From positions 558,001 to 622,000 of the forward strand of contig WVSP01000002.1 of NCBI GenBank assembly GCA_015689735.1: a stretch of 64,000 nucleotides of DNA, in the 5' to 3' direction. Origin of the DNA: Rhodobacterales bacterium LSUCC0031. GTDB lineage: Bacteria; Pseudomonadota; Alphaproteobacteria; Rhodobacterales; Rhodobacteraceae. The notes beneath the pieces are model-generated. The model did no database searches. It had not been told where the DNA came from and worked only from the letters and a program-made list of their open reading frames with translations. Positions 63,613 to 64,000 of the stretch are shown here, one piece after another (the first letter of the stretch is position 1; every line of letters starts with the position of its first letter). The position numbers were made by a program, and so were the translations under genes.

Positions 63613-64000
63613 TCAGCGCATCTCCTTGCGGGCGTTATAGACGTTCCAAACAAGGATCGGCGTCACGAGCAGCATGATGACCATCGCCGCCGCCGACCCC
63701 ATGCCCCAATCATTGGCGCGGAACAGCTTGTCATACATGAAATTGGCCAAGACCTGCGTTTCCCACTGGCCGTTGGTCATGGCAAAGACGATGTCAAAGA
63801 CCTTGAGCACCACGATGGTGATGGTCGTCCAGACCACCACGATGGTACCAGCGATCTGCGGCACCTTGATCTTGAAGAAGATCTGGAACGGGTTCGCGCC
63901 ATCGACGATCGCAGCCTCGATGGTTTCTTCGGGAATACCGCGCAACGCCGCCGACAAGATCACCATGGCAAAGCCCGTCTGGATCCAGACCAGAACGACC
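63613..64000 (-). CDS. aglF: Alpha-glucoside ABC permease (N-terminal part beyond window)
   Basis: The last 128 residues only; the frame is open to the right edge. MalF-type permease end with the EAA loop ETIEAAIVDGANPFQIFFKI and two final helices, ending YNARKEMR. The preceding genes (aglR, aglE) would lie outside the window if order is conserved. Confidence 0.9.
   Translation of the reverse strand, partial: VVLVWIQTGFAMVILSAALRGIPEETIEAAIVDGANPFQIFFKIKVPQIAGTIVVVWTTITIVVLKVFDIVFAMTNGQWETQVLANFMYDKLFRANDWGMGSAAAMVIMLLVTPILVWNVYNARKEMR

Overview
The window looks like chromosomal DNA of a high-GC alphaproteobacterium of the order Rhodobacterales (Roseobacter/Paracoccaceae relatives). The signs are a circularly permuted two-piece tmRNA with the tag ANDNRAPAMALAA, the trgA-trgB-cysK tellurite locus, a DmdA-like gene, DUF4169/TrgA/DUF6525-type small proteins and a split corrinoid methionine-synthase module. 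Genes are dense and often overlap by 4 bp (ATGA/GTGA). I see no transposase, prophage, CRISPR array or rRNA.

Layout. 0-6.1 kb: a minus-strand run DUF2182, DUF1326, DinB, DmdA-like (cut by the window edge); a divergent GntR regulator with a palindromic operator touching its start codon; an orphan polyamine-type binding protein; a Zur-box-preceded COG0523 GTPase coupled to DUF6525. 6.2-8.3 kb: ssrA, DUF4345, sspB and a phospholipid-type methyltransferase. 8.3-14 kb: fumC with a tail of tiny coupled genes, ccdA, and a membrane hydrolase/P450 pair. 14-17.1 kb: a polyamine-type ABC operon lacking a binding protein. 17.3-19.5 kb: two cyclophilins, coaD and a CBS protein. 19.5-25.7 kb: valine catabolism (LysR, mmsA, isobutyryl-CoA dehydrogenase, 3-hydroxyisobutyryl-CoA hydrolase, mmsB).

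25.9-36 kb (all minus): ppx, phr, cfa, trgA, trgB, cysK, a DUF3772/MscS channel and alaX. 36.2-41 kb: a methyl-transfer module (virulence-factor family, MetF-like, methyl-THF methyltransferase, small protein, RamA/RACo-like ferredoxin-ATPase), then tRNA-Gly(CCC). 41-55 kb: housekeeping and transport genes, including zwf-pgl-pgi, a ureohydrolase, an HNH nuclease, an AlkA-like glycosylase, cimA and cysS. 55-64 kb: YjbR, an aminotransferase, then the alpha-glucoside system aglF-G-A-K running into edd-eda.

How it fits together: imported alpha-glucosides are hydrolysed by AglA and the glucose is oxidised by the Entner-Doudoroff route. The same 12-bp palindrome precedes both zwf-pgl-pgi and edd-eda, 13 kb apart, suggesting one LacI-type regulon. 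Two families of dispersed short repeats are also present: clustered perfect palindromes (three clusters) and a ~24-nt element (five copies).
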